DNA of 64,000 nt, taken from the NCBI RefSeq assembly GCF_013184495.1, contig NZ_JAAOIY010000001.1, positions 620,001-684,000 on the forward strand, given 5' to 3'. Below, in pieces: positions 26,407 to 35,215 of this stretch; positions within the stretch are counted from its first letter, which is position 1; the number at the start of each line of letters is the position of its first letter. The notes beneath the pieces were generated by a model that had not been told where the DNA came from, made no database searches, and saw only the letters and a list, made by a program, of their open reading frames with translations. Made by a program: the position numbers and the translations under genes. The stretch comes from Sporosarcina jiandibaonis. GTDB taxonomy: Bacteria; Bacillota; Bacilli; Bacillales_A; Planococcaceae.

Positions 26407-27225
26407 TCATTCCACATCAAAACCGGTGATTTCTTTCAACTTTCCATTTTCTTTAATTTTCTTAATGCCTTCATTTAAAATATCAATTATTTCTTGGTTT
26501 CCTTTTTTGACCATTAATCCGTAATATTCCTTTTCAAAAGTTGGATCTTCTACCGTTTTAACTTTTACATTTGGATTGTTTTTCTGATAATCAATAATAA
26601 CTGCGTTATCACCAACAGAAGCATCGGCATTCCCGTTGAGCATTTCTGTAATCGCAAACGGCATCGTTTCTGTCGCGACAATGTTTTTGTTTGTTTTCCC
26701 TAGTAGTTCCCCTACCACAATATGCCCTGTCGTATTAATCTGAGCAGATACTCTTTTATCTTTCAAGTCCTCAAATTTCGTCACATCTGAGTCTTCTGGA
26801 ACAAGTATCAATTGATTTGCCACAAAATATGGATCTGTAAAATCGAATTCTTTTTGTCGTTCTTTAGTAATCGTAATCGAAGAAACCGCAAAATCAACTT
26901 CTCCACTTTTCACTGCCGGAAATAACGGTTCCCAACCATAGTTTTTATATTCAACTTCTATACCTGCCGCCTCGGCAATTGCATTCACAATGTCAATATC
27001 AATACCTACGATATTACCCTTGCTGTCCATGTACTCCATCGGTGCATACGTTGCATCTGTTGCGACAATCAGTTTTTTCTTACCGCCCTCTCCTGCACTT
27101 GAATTCGTATTTGAATTTGAATTCGAACTTGAATTTGAATTACCAGCCGTTCCACACCCGACCAAAATAATGCTGACACATGCGAATAAAAGTGCTACAG
27201 AAAAGAAGCGTGTAATTTTCTTCAA
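26407..27225 (-). CDS. polar amino-acid ABC substrate-binding lipoprotein
   Basis: An extracytoplasmic solute-binding lipoprotein of 272 residues. The signal peptide ends in LVGC (Cys 24), followed by a Ser/Asn linker and the SBP family-3 fold: KKKLIVATDATYAPMEYMD, IDIDIVNAIAEAAGIEVEY and DFAVSSITITKERQKEFDF. I prefer TTG 27225 as start, 7 nt after GGGGGG, giving the typical MKKITRFF N-terminus; an ATG at 27240 would overlap the ribosome site. First gene of the importer operon; ligand unknown. Confidence 0.92.
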   Translation of the reverse strand: MKKITRFFSVALLFACVSIILVGCGTAGNSNSSSNSNSNTNSSAGEGGKKKLIVATDATYAPMEYMDSKGNIVGIDIDIVNAIAEAAGIEVEYKNYGWEPLFPAVKSGEVDFAVSSITITKERQKEFDFTDPYFVANQLILVPEDSDVTKFEDLKDKRVSAQINTTGHIVVGELLGKTNKNIVATETMPFAITEMLNGNADASVGDNAVIIDYQKNNPNVKVKTVEDPTFEKEYYGLMVKKGNQEIIDILNEGIKKIKENGKLKEITGFDVE

Positions 27226-27374
27226 TGCCATTCCCCCCATTGTTTACTTTTCCCACTACCCAGAGCATGCCTAATCATCTGAAAAGTCAGGTTAGTATGG
27301 TTTATTATATATGAATAGGCCGACCTATACAATAGAGTAATTGCATCTGAGATCTTTTTACTAGTTTTGTATAT

Positions 27375-27412
27375 CAAAAAAACATCTTGCCTATTGAATG
27401 TAGGCAAGATGT
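27375..27412 (-). terminator. terminator of the enolase-superfamily operon
   Basis: ACATCTTGCCTA / TAGGCAAGATGT, a 12-bp perfect stem with a 7-nt loop and T6 on the minus strand, 20 bp after the acyltransferase-like gene. Confidence 0.92.
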
Positions 27413-27431
27413 CATTACTACTTTACATTAT

Positions 27432-28124
27432 TCAGTTTTCTGTCTTATCATATCTAACAAACCAACCTTCGTTCCTTTTTTCTATATCGGTTCCAATCCA
27501 TCCGTTTTCAAGTAATTGTTGCTGTTTATCTGTATCTGCCATTAGTATATACTGACTTTCTAAAGTATTCAGCTCCGTTGAAACTAGCGATAAATCCTTC
27601 ATTAAAATATACCTAAGCATGTTTCCATATTTCTTTTTAAGCGAAACGATTTGTAATCCATGTGCGAATTTATCTTTCAAACTCGCGATATTAAACGGGG
27701 CGACAGTTGTGCAAATGTAGCGAAATCGCGTCTTATCTACTTCTCCCAAAATAATTTCTCCAAGCAACACTTGTAAATTATTTCCGCGGAACTCTGGATC
27801 GACATTTGTTATTTCCGAGTACAATACTTGCGGCCATGCACTTTCAGGCAACCCGGCGTCTTTCCCTAAATGTTCGTCATTTAATTCAGGCTCTAACATG
27901 GCCCTAAACGCAATTAGCTTATCGTTAAAATAAGCGCCAATCATTAGTCCTTTGCCGTTTAAAATAGTTGAAAACTCTTCTTCTGACAATGGCTGCAAAA
28001 AAGAAGCGGTTGTCAATGCGCTTATAACTTTACGTTGCAATAAGAGAATTTCGTTCAGATTTTTTGCAGTTAAACGCCTAACTTCAATTTGTTTTCCGTT
28101 TTTCAATAAAAGTTGTTTAATCAT
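27432..28124 (-). CDS. GNAT-like protein paired with an enolase-superfamily enzyme
   Basis: A 230-residue protein whose central part looks like a GNAT fold: IGAYFNDKLIAFRAMLE, SEITNVDPEFRGNNLQVLLG (acetyl-CoA loop position) and APFNIASLKDKFAHG. The C-terminal 50 residues are an added domain of unknown fold. It overlaps the end of the enolase-superfamily gene by 8 bp, so the two are translationally coupled. An acyltransferase acting on the same small-molecule pathway is plausible, but the substrate is unknown. Confidence 0.7.
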   Translation of the reverse strand: MIKQLLLKNGKQIEVRRLTAKNLNEILLLQRKVISALTTASFLQPLSEEEFSTILNGKGLMIGAYFNDKLIAFRAMLEPELNDEHLGKDAGLPESAWPQVLYSEITNVDPEFRGNNLQVLLGEIILGEVDKTRFRYICTTVAPFNIASLKDKFAHGLQIVSLKKKYGNMLRYILMKDLSLVSTELNTLESQYILMADTDKQQQLLENGWIGTDIEKRNEGWFVRYDKTEN

Positions 28125-29232
28125 TTGATACCTTCTCCGAGTACATTGTTAGTTCTTGCAATATTTGTTCATCAACATCGATTCCTAATCCCGGCTTTTC
28201 ATTTAACCGAATAAATGGCACGTCGTAGCGTAAGTTTCCGACATCTTTACTAAATTTCAATGGACCTGTTAATTCCACACTTGTGAAGACCTTTTTGGAA
28301 AAGGCTACATGAAACCCAGCTGCTGAACCGATTGATGATTCGACCATCGACCCGATTTGGCATTCGATTCCAGCCATCTCCGCCATATGGGCAAGCTTTG
28401 TAGCGGGGTAAATCCCTCCACATTTCATAAGTTTTATATTGACTTTATCGGCAGCCCGCTTTGCAATAATTTCTCTCATTTCTTTGACTCCGCGCAGTCC
28501 TTCATCAATCATCATCGGAGTAGAGGATTTAGCTTTCACTTCTACCATTCCATCGATATCATCGGCTAAAACCGGTTGCTCTAACCAGTCTAACCCACCG
28601 GACTCTAGTTTTCGTAGGCCTTGAAGTGTGTTTGCGCTGTTTTTCCATCCTTGATTCACATCTACACGAATCGCGATGTCCTCACCAACTCGATCTCGCA
28701 CGGCAATGATGCGCAGTACATCATCAGCAACATTCGTCCCGACTTTCATTTTCATGGAACGATATCCGGCAGCTACTCGTTCTTCTGCTTCATCAGCCAT
28801 TTTCTCTGGAGAATTAATGCTTAGTACATGCGTGAGCGGAAATTCTTTATGGAATCTGCCACCAATTAAATCATAAACCGGAACACCTAGCGCTTTCCCT
28901 ACTACGTCATAACAAGCAATATCGATTGCAGCTTTTGCAGTAGGCACTCCGTAAATCACTGAATCCATCAATTCGTGGATCCGTTCTATATTTTTCGGAT
29001 TTTCACCGAGAAGTTTTGGGGCAATTGTATTTTTTAAGATTGCAAATGTACTTTCCCAACTTTCTCCTGTTACATGTTCATCTGCAACACCTTCACCGTA
29101 ACCTACAAGACCAGAATCTGTCGTTAATTTAACAATAATTGACGGCATATAATCGTATGTAGCATAACTAATGACAAATGGTTCATAAAGAGGTAGATGG
29201 ATTGCATAAATTTCAATTTGAGATATCTTCAT
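28117..29232 (-). CDS. enolase-superfamily enzyme (MLE/dipeptide-epimerase type)
   Basis: A 371-residue member of the muconate-lactonising/racemase subgroup. After the N-terminal capping domain, the barrel shows the K161-M-K163 acid/base motif, metal ligands D191 (VDVNQGW), E218 (LEQP) and D243 (IDEG), and the second lysine in KLMKCGG. This pattern fits dipeptide epimerases, N-acylamino-acid racemases or cycloisomerases; sequence alone cannot separate them. It is divergent from a frameshifted regulator and its promoter region holds the tandem GTCG element at 29279-29300. Confidence 0.85.
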   Translation of the reverse strand: MKISQIEIYAIHLPLYEPFVISYATYDYMPSIIVKLTTDSGLVGYGEGVADEHVTGESWESTFAILKNTIAPKLLGENPKNIERIHELMDSVIYGVPTAKAAIDIACYDVVGKALGVPVYDLIGGRFHKEFPLTHVLSINSPEKMADEAEERVAAGYRSMKMKVGTNVADDVLRIIAVRDRVGEDIAIRVDVNQGWKNSANTLQGLRKLESGGLDWLEQPVLADDIDGMVEVKAKSSTPMMIDEGLRGVKEMREIIAKRAADKVNIKLMKCGGIYPATKLAHMAEMAGIECQIGSMVESSIGSAAGFHVAFSKKVFTSVELTGPLKFSKDVGNLRYDVPFIRLNEKPGLGIDVDEQILQELTMYSEKVSND

Positions 29233-29278
29233 TTTTCCTAATCCTTTCTATTGGCAATTTCTATAATTCATTGTATCA

Positions 29279-29300
29279 TTGTCGTTAAATAGTCGCTATT
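29279..29300. promoter_or_regulatory. candidate operator: tandem 11-bp direct repeat (site 1)
   Basis: TTGTCGTTAAA then TAGTCGCTATT, two direct half-sites with 11-bp spacing, lie between the divergent enolase-superfamily and regulator genes. A matching element (16 of 20 aligned positions) lies upstream of the NhaC gene at 31947. The shared pattern is WGTCGYTWWW in tandem. Confidence 0.5.
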
Positions 29301-29319
29301 CAGAGGGGGGTGAAGCATT

Positions 29320-30379
29320 TTGAAAGTTAAAATTGCTATCTTAGGATCTGCCGATTTTTGTCGCCGCACAGAACAACTCGTCATCAATCGAAAAGATATC
29401 GAACTTACTTCTTATCAGTACAATGAACCACAAGAAGCTCCTAATTTGATTCGGACATTAAAGCCATGTGACGCAATCCTATTTTCTGGTTCACTTCCAT
29501 TCTTTTATTCAAAGGAAGTGCTACTAGATATCCCTATTCCATCACTATACTTAAAGCAAGATGAAACAGCCGTTGCAATTACTTCAGAAAACAGATATAG
29601 CAATTACTAGTGTGCATGCTGTTTACGAGGAGCTTCAACAACAAAATATTCCTTCTTTTAAAATGATTGACCCGGAAACTTCGATATTACGAAGTATTGA
29701 ACTCGTTAAACAGGAAGCTATTTTGCAAAAAAGTATATCATCCCAAATTGCAGTGGGACTTATTAAAAGAACAAACAATATGGCTGATCTGGAACCAATC
29801 GTTGAAAAAATGACGTCTATTCTGCAGGCATATTGGAGTCAGCTCGATGGAGAATATACTTTGTTTACTACGATGGGGAATATTGAATCCTCATTAAAAA
29901 ACAATGAATTTCTTACGTTGTTTCAAAAACTGGAAAACATAGGGAAAATGTCGTTTGGTTGCGGTGAAACAATTGTTGATGCAACAGAAAACGCCCATTT
30001 TGCATTGGATCTCGTTGACAACAAAAATGTTCATTCATTTTACATTTTAGATTTAGACAAAAGTTTACATGGTCCTTTCCCCCAATCAAATACAATAATC
30101 GAAATGAAAATATCCGAGCCTGCTTTAGTCGAAATGGCCAAAAGAACAAAACTAAGTCCTGCTAACATTTCAAAATTGCTCGTTTTTAATCAAACTCGTC
30201 AATCAAAACAATTTACGGCTAATGATCTGGCACTTAATTTTAATGTCACGCGCAGAACCGCGGAACGAATACTTCAAAAGCTTACACAATTTAACTATGT
30301 GAAAATCGTTGGAGAGGAAATGACTTATAAACAAGGTCGACCGCGTGCCCTCTATGAGTTTAATTTTCCTACTTATTAA
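29320..30379 (+). pseudogene. HTH transcriptional regulator, frameshifted
   Basis: Two overlapping frames together encode about 350 residues. The first starts at TTG 29320 behind GAGGGGGG and runs to 29610 (ending ENRYSNY). The second takes over in the +1 frame near 29570-29595 and runs to 30379. The second part ends in a winged-helix domain, FTANDLALNFNVTRRTAERI, and a PRALYEFNF tail. The first part looks like a substrate-sensing domain that breaks mid-sequence. A repeat of GCAATTACT sits at the junction. One base gained or lost would restore the frame, so this is a recent mutation, a sequencing error or programmed frameshifting. It is divergent from the operon it probably controls. Confidence 0.75.
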
Positions 30380-30383
30380 TAAA

Positions 30384-30416
30384 AAAGGAAAGAACACATT
30401 ATGTGGCCTTTCCTTT
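30384..30416. terminator. bidirectional terminator between regulator and nhaC
   Basis: AAAGGAAAG / CTTTCCTTT outer stem with an ACACAT / ATGTG inner stem, lying between the convergent regulator and antiporter genes. Confidence 0.82.
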
Positions 30417-30444
30417 AGTTTGAAAACAATTTGTTTCGTCCCTC

Positions 30445-31905
30445 TTAATTCATCCCTAAACTTACTTTTTCTTGTTCTTCTGTTTCTTCCTCTAGTTCGA
30501 GCTCGTTCTTTTCCTGCTCGGTTAACTTAACAATAGTGAATCCTGTAATCGCGTAGAGAATTGAGATGAATGGAATGAGTAAATTCAATATTGCATACGG
30601 ACCGTATTGAACAACACTAACTCCTAACGTCCCAAAGATAAACACCCCACATGTATTCCAAGGGATGAATACCGAAGTGAGTGTTCCGCCATCTTCAAGC
30701 GCTCGAGATAGATTTTTCGAATGCAGTCCTTTTTCCTTATAGGCTTTACTGAACATCCGTGAAGGCACGACAATTGATATGTACTGCTCCGAGCATGAAG
30801 CATTTGTTAAAAAACAGGCACCTATTGTTGATATGATTAATGAAGCCGATGATTTAACTACTTTTAGCAGCTGAGTCATTAATACTTTTAGCATTCCAGA
30901 GAACTCCAATATCCCCCCAAAAGTCATCGCGACGATTGTCATGGAAACGGTATACATCATTGAATCCAATCCACCGCCGTTAAAAAGGGCATCAACCATT
31001 TCATTACCCGTCGCAATCGTAAATCCGCTTTGCAAAGCTTCAATAGCACCAACTATCGAACCTCCCTGAACACCGATTTGTGCAAGGAATCCGAGTAAAA
31101 TCCCGATAATAAGTGCAGGGATTGCCGGTACTTTCGTTGCGACTAATACGATGACCGCTAATGGAACTAGCAATAACCATGGCGTAATAAGAAAACTTTC
31201 TTGCAATACTTTAGCAGTCTGAATAATTTCAACAGCTTCAATGTGATTAGTTGCAAACCGATTACCTAAAAAAGCATATACAGCGAGTGCAATCGCTAGT
31301 CCAGGAACTGTCGTGTATAACATATGTTTAATATGGTCAAACAAATCTGTACCTGTCAGCCCGGCTGCCAAGTTTGTCGTATCAGATAATGGTGACATTT
31401 TATCCCCGAAATAGGCGCCTGAGATAATTGCACCCGCAATCATTCCCGCGGGAATACCCATGCTCAACCCAATTCCCATTCCAGCTACACCAATCGTCCC
31501 CATCGTAGACCAAGAACTACCGATCGCTAACGAAACGATTGAACATATAAGACATATTGCAACGAGAAACCATGAAGGCGTAATAATTTGCAAACCGTAA
31601 TAAATCATTGTCGCTACGATTCCGCCACCCATCCAAGAACCAATCGTTAGTCCGACCAATATGATAATCACGACTGCAGGAAGTGCCAGACGAATTCCTT
31701 TATACATCATTTCCTCGATCTGTTTCCAAGAGTACCCTGCCCTCCAAGCAACTAAAGCTGCGGTTGTCGTTCCTACAATCAACGGAATATGGGGCCCTTG
31801 CTCCAATTTTACAACTGTGAAAATCATGACAATAATCATAACTACTAAAGGAAGTAGTGCCCTCCAAAAACTTAACTGTTTCTTCTGGTTTTGGTTTTGT
31901 TCCAT
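30445..31905 (-). CDS. NhaC-family Na+/H+ antiporter
   Basis: A 486-residue membrane protein with about 12 helices of the NhaC family. The conserved IGSSWSTMGTIGVAGMGIG and SGAYFGDKMSPLSDTTNLAA blocks, with charged residues inside helices, are the family signature. NhaC members exchange Na+ for H+ or, in some cases, malate/lactate. It ends in a Glu-rich cytoplasmic tail. AGCTGGGGGG precedes the ATG. An operator-like element at 31947-31967 resembles the one before the enolase-superfamily gene, so it may be a transporter of that pathway rather than a housekeeping antiporter. Confidence 0.88.
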   Translation of the reverse strand: MEQNQNQKKQLSFWRALLPLVVMIIVMIFTVVKLEQGPHIPLIVGTTTAALVAWRAGYSWKQIEEMMYKGIRLALPAVVIIILVGLTIGSWMGGGIVATMIYYGLQIITPSWFLVAICLICSIVSLAIGSSWSTMGTIGVAGMGIGLSMGIPAGMIAGAIISGAYFGDKMSPLSDTTNLAAGLTGTDLFDHIKHMLYTTVPGLAIALAVYAFLGNRFATNHIEAVEIIQTAKVLQESFLITPWLLLVPLAVIVLVATKVPAIPALIIGILLGFLAQIGVQGGSIVGAIEALQSGFTIATGNEMVDALFNGGGLDSMMYTVSMTIVAMTFGGILEFSGMLKVLMTQLLKVVKSSASLIISTIGACFLTNASCSEQYISIVVPSRMFSKAYKEKGLHSKNLSRALEDGGTLTSVFIPWNTCGVFIFGTLGVSVVQYGPYAILNLLIPFISILYAITGFTIVKLTEQEKNELELEEETEEQEKVSLGMN

Positions 31906-31946
31906 TATAATCCCCCCAGCTCAAAATCTTTCAGACAATTATCAAA

Positions 31947-31967
31947 TGTCGCTTAATAGTCGTTATA
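31947..31967. promoter_or_regulatory. candidate operator: tandem 11-bp direct repeat (site 2)
   Basis: TGTCGCTTAA then TAGTCGTTATA, the same tandem GTCG arrangement as 29279-29300, 42-62 bp upstream of the NhaC start codon. Confidence 0.5.
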
Positions 31968-32111
31968 TGAATAATAAACTTAGAAAGCAGTAAAGTCAAT
32001 ACCATTTCAACAATTTTCGTAAGCGTTTTCAAACAAAGCGAAAAGTAGTATTGAATTTTTTGAAATAGGTTTTTTAACCCGAAGAAATGTATTAGATTCT
32101 CCCAAAATAAA

Positions 32112-32152
32112 AGGAAAGCATCGATGCGAATACTCTTCGCTTCGATGCTTTT
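32112..32152 (-). terminator. terminator of the TrpXYZ-like ABC operon
   Basis: AAGCATCGA-x-GCGAA pairs with TTCGC-x-TCGATGCTT around a 5-nt loop; the minus strand continues with TTTCCTTTTATTTTG. It lies about 45 bp after the ATPase stop codon. Confidence 0.88.
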
Positions 32153-32198
32153 CCCAATTGCGGTCTATCGCGATGTTTTCTTAGGACTACCATATATA

Positions 32199-32996
32199 TT
32201 ATATGCTTAATAACGCTTTATCGCTTGTTAATTTCTCCCCGCGAATACGCTGGAATTCGTCCATTAATTTTTCGATTGTCAATTCCTTCTTCTCTTCGGC
32301 TTCCACTTCCAAAATGATCTGACCTTTGTCCATCATAATAAGTCTATTCCCCAAGTCGAGAGCCTGCTGCATATTATGTGTTACCATCAACGTAGTTAAC
32401 CGATCTTTTTCAACAAGTTGCTTTGTTATATTAGTGATCAACTCCGCACGCGATGGATCTAATGCCGCCGTATGCTCATCAAGAAGTAAAATAGCAGGTT
32501 GCGTAAATGTAGCCATTAAAAGCGAAAGGGCTTGTCGTTCACCGCCGGATAGTGTTCCGACTTTCGCGTTAAGGCGATTTTCAAGATTCAAATGCAGTGT
32601 TTCGAGTGCTTCTTTAAACAGTTCCCTGCGCTTCTTATCCACACCTCTTTTAAATCCACGTTTTTTGTCCCTAGAATAAGCCATTGCTAGATTTTCTTCA
32701 ATAGTCATTAAAGGCGCGGTACCGGCCATCGGATCTTGGAATACTCTTCCGATCATCTGAGACCTTTTATATTCTGGTAACTTTGTTACATTTGTATCCT
32801 CAATAATAATCTCGCCGAAATCGGGAGAAAGCGCTCCGGAAATCATATTTAGCATAGTCGATTTACCAGCACCGTTACTACCAATCACAGTTACGAAATC
32901 TCCTGATTTCAACTCAAGATTAATTTCATCCAAAGCAACTTTTTCATCCAAAGTAGCTTCATTAAAAATTTTATTGATTTGTTGGAGTTTCAGCAA
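32199..32996 (-). CDS. ABC transporter ATPase (TrpZ-like)
   Basis: A 265-residue ABC ATPase. Walker A GSNGAGKSTMLN (about 38-49), signature LSGGERQALSLLMA, Walker B ILLLDEHTAALDP (His in place of the usual Pro after Glu, typical of this subfamily) and the switch His are present. The start is TTG behind GGAGGGAA, inside the end of the permease gene (26-bp overlap). It completes an import system with the permease and lipoprotein upstream. Related systems transport tryptophan or other small ligands. Confidence 0.9.
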   Translation of the reverse strand: MLKLQQINKIFNEATLDEKVALDEINLELKSGDFVTVIGSNGAGKSTMLNMISGALSPDFGEIIIEDTNVTKLPEYKRSQMIGRVFQDPMAGTAPLMTIEENLAMAYSRDKKRGFKRGVDKKRRELFKEALETLHLNLENRLNAKVGTLSGGERQALSLLMATFTQPAILLLDEHTAALDPSRAELITNITKQLVEKDRLTTLMVTHNMQQALDLGNRLIMMDKGQIILEVEAEEKKELTIEKLMDEFQRIRGEKLTSDKALLSI

Positions 32997-34017
32997 TGGC
33001 AGTTCCCTCCTTTGTCAACGCTAATTCGGCTACTCGATCATGATGACGTTTCGCCTTCCTAGTTTTTTCTCGCCTTTTTTCAATAAACTGCGGAATAACT
33101 AGTGCGCCGATTACGATAACCGCGGTAATCACTTTTAAATCTCCCGGATCGAAGAATTTAATTCGAAACGCAAGTGCCAGCACAAGTCTGTAAATAACTG
33201 CACCTATAATGATTGCTAATGTTGTTCGCATAATCGTTTTCGTTCCAAAGATTGCCTCACCAATTATGACCGAGGCTAATCCGGCTATAATCATTCCAAT
33301 ACCCATTGCAGCGTCGGCAAACTTTCCATATTGGGCAATTAATGCTCCTGAGAAAGCAACAAGCGCATTGGAAACACCAAGACCTATAATAACAAGTGTA
33401 TCTGTATTAGCGGACAGACTTCTAATCATTCTTTTATTATCCCCAGTTGCCCTTATTGCAAGTCCAACTTCTGTTTGCAAGAACCAATCAACGATGAATT
33501 TTATAACGACAGTAATAATGAGCATAAGGAACAATGTTCCCCATGTCCCCGGTAAATATTGAACGCCAAGCATTTTGAAAAAACTATTGATGCTATTATC
33601 AATACCGAGCGTACTCCAAAATTCATGAAATTTACTAAACAATGTTGCTTCATTTAACAATGGGATATTTGAACGGCTAACAGAACTGGTAGAGGTCGTA
33701 CCCATTATTCTTAAATTTATCGAATATAAAGCGATCATCATTAATATTCCAGAAAGAAGCGGGTTAATTTTTCCTTTTGTATGCAAGAGGCCAGTGATAC
33801 ATCCCGCAAGAAATCCAATTAGTAAAGCTACCGCAGTAGCCAGCATTGGATCATATCCGAAGATAATCATCGTAGCAGCCACCGCAGCTCCTGTTACAAA
33901 ACTTCCATCAACCGTTAGATCTGGAAAATCCAACACTCGGAATGACAAATACACCCCGAGTGCCATAATTGCATAGATGATTCCTTGCTCAACAGAGCCA
34001 AATAGTGCAGCAAACAT
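32971..34017 (-). CDS. ABC transporter permease (TrpY-like)
   Basis: A 348-residue permease with 8-9 membrane helices of the BPD/branched-chain-type family used by TrpXYZ-like systems. It opens with SVEQGIIYAIMALGVYLSFR and DFPDLTVDGSF, and has EVGLAIRATGDN and IGLGVSNALVAFSGALIAQ in the cytoplasmic loop regions. The tail is strongly basic (KRREKTRKAKRHHDR). A GGAGATGG site precedes the ATG. It sits between the binding lipoprotein and the ATPase in one operon. Confidence 0.9.
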   Translation of the reverse strand: MFAALFGSVEQGIIYAIMALGVYLSFRVLDFPDLTVDGSFVTGAAVAATMIIFGYDPMLATAVALLIGFLAGCITGLLHTKGKINPLLSGILMMIALYSINLRIMGTTSTSSVSRSNIPLLNEATLFSKFHEFWSTLGIDNSINSFFKMLGVQYLPGTWGTLFLMLIITVVIKFIVDWFLQTEVGLAIRATGDNKRMIRSLSANTDTLVIIGLGVSNALVAFSGALIAQYGKFADAAMGIGMIIAGLASVIIGEAIFGTKTIMRTTLAIIIGAVIYRLVLALAFRIKFFDPGDLKVITAVIVIGALVIPQFIEKRREKTRKAKRHHDRVAELALTKEGTAIAETPTNQ

Positions 34018-34034
34018 ATAGAACCATCTCCTGT

Positions 34035-35027
34035 TTATTCAGTAAATTCCGCTTTCCATTCATCTTTAATTGTCACACCCATTTTGTCTGCAGCATCTTT
34101 ATTCACAACAAACTTTAAATTCTGCGGGTATTGTGCTGGTATATCTGCTGGTTTAGTTTCATCCTTTAAAATCTTAACAGCCATTTCACCAGCTTCGTAA
34201 CCGATATCGTAGTATTCAAATCCATATGCCCCTAATCCCCCGCGCTTAACAGAATCAAATTCAGCAACCATCATTGGAATTTCATTATCTTCGGCAACTG
34301 AAATCACTGATTCAAGTGCAGATACGACAGTGTTATCTGTAATAATATAAAATGCATCTACTTGACCTACTAACGATTCTGTAGCTTGTTTTACTTCAGC
34401 TGAAGTTGATACAGATGCTTCAACAACTTTCATATCCATTTCTTCCAGAATTTCTTTAACAGATTCCACTTGGGCTCTCGAGTTTTGTTCTCCAGCATTA
34501 AACACCATTCCGATATTTTTCGCACCTAATTCATCTTTTAAAAATTTCATCGTATTTGGAATTGCATCAGGATGCAAATCAATCGTGCCTGTGACATTGC
34601 CGCCCGGACTTTCCATAGATTCAATTAATTCAGCACTTACTGCATCCGTAACGGATGTAAATACAATTGGAATGTCCTTAGTCGCGCCCGCTACTGCTTG
34701 TGCACTAGGCGTTGAGTTCGCGAAGATTAAATCCACATCAGAATTCACAAGATTGGTAGCGATTGTTGTATTATTACCCATGTCATTTTGTGCGTTCTGC
34801 TCATCATATTCTACATCAAGTCCCGCATCTTCTAAGGCTTTTTTAAAGCCATCAAAAGCTGCATTTAACGATGGATGCTCTACAATTTGGGTCACGCCTA
34901 CTTTATATTTTTTTGAGTCTGACCCTGCATTCTCACCTTCCCCCGTTTTTTCACCTTGCCCACATGCTGATAGTACAAGCACAACACTGAAAAGCGCAAT
35001 CATTAATTTTTTCCAATTATTCTTCAT
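34035..35027 (-). CDS. ABC substrate-binding lipoprotein (TrpX-like)
   Basis: A 330-residue solute-binding lipoprotein of the ABC_sub_bind family (PF04392 type). The signal peptide ends in LSACG (Cys 22). The body has KKYKVGVTQIVEHPSLNAAF, FANSTPSAQAVAGATKDIPI and TGTIDLHPDAIPNTMKFL, the family's typical blocks; the fold is a periplasmic-binding type I. First gene of the operon, with AAGGGGGA before the ATG. A cre-like element lies about 125 bp upstream. The ligand is unknown; aromatic or peptide-like ligands are known for relatives. Confidence 0.9.
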   Translation of the reverse strand: MKNNWKKLMIALFSVVLVLSACGQGEKTGEGENAGSDSKKYKVGVTQIVEHPSLNAAFDGFKKALEDAGLDVEYDEQNAQNDMGNNTTIATNLVNSDVDLIFANSTPSAQAVAGATKDIPIVFTSVTDAVSAELIESMESPGGNVTGTIDLHPDAIPNTMKFLKDELGAKNIGMVFNAGEQNSRAQVESVKEILEEMDMKVVEASVSTSAEVKQATESLVGQVDAFYIITDNTVVSALESVISVAEDNEIPMMVAEFDSVKRGGLGAYGFEYYDIGYEAGEMAVKILKDETKPADIPAQYPQNLKFVVNKDAADKMGVTIKDEWKAEFTE

Positions 35028-35150
35028 TACTTTTCCCCCTTATTATTGTCTGTTTATATTTTGTATTTACTTGATTCCAAGTTATTAAATTTTCTTAATG
35101 CTACCACCGGATATAGTAGATAGTCAACAACATTTTGAATCTTCAAAGGG

Positions 35151-35164
35151 TTTAAGCGCTTACA
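35151..35164 (-). promoter_or_regulatory. cre-like (CcpA) site
   Basis: On the minus strand TGTAAGCGCTTAAA matches the catabolite-responsive element TGWAANCGNTNWCA at all but one end position. It lies between the E3 gene of the phenylalanine island and the ABC lipoprotein gene, upstream of the latter. Confidence 0.5.
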
Positions 35165-35215
35165 TTAATGATTTTATTGAAATTTTTCGTATAGATACAT
35201 ATTTCATTTGCTATA

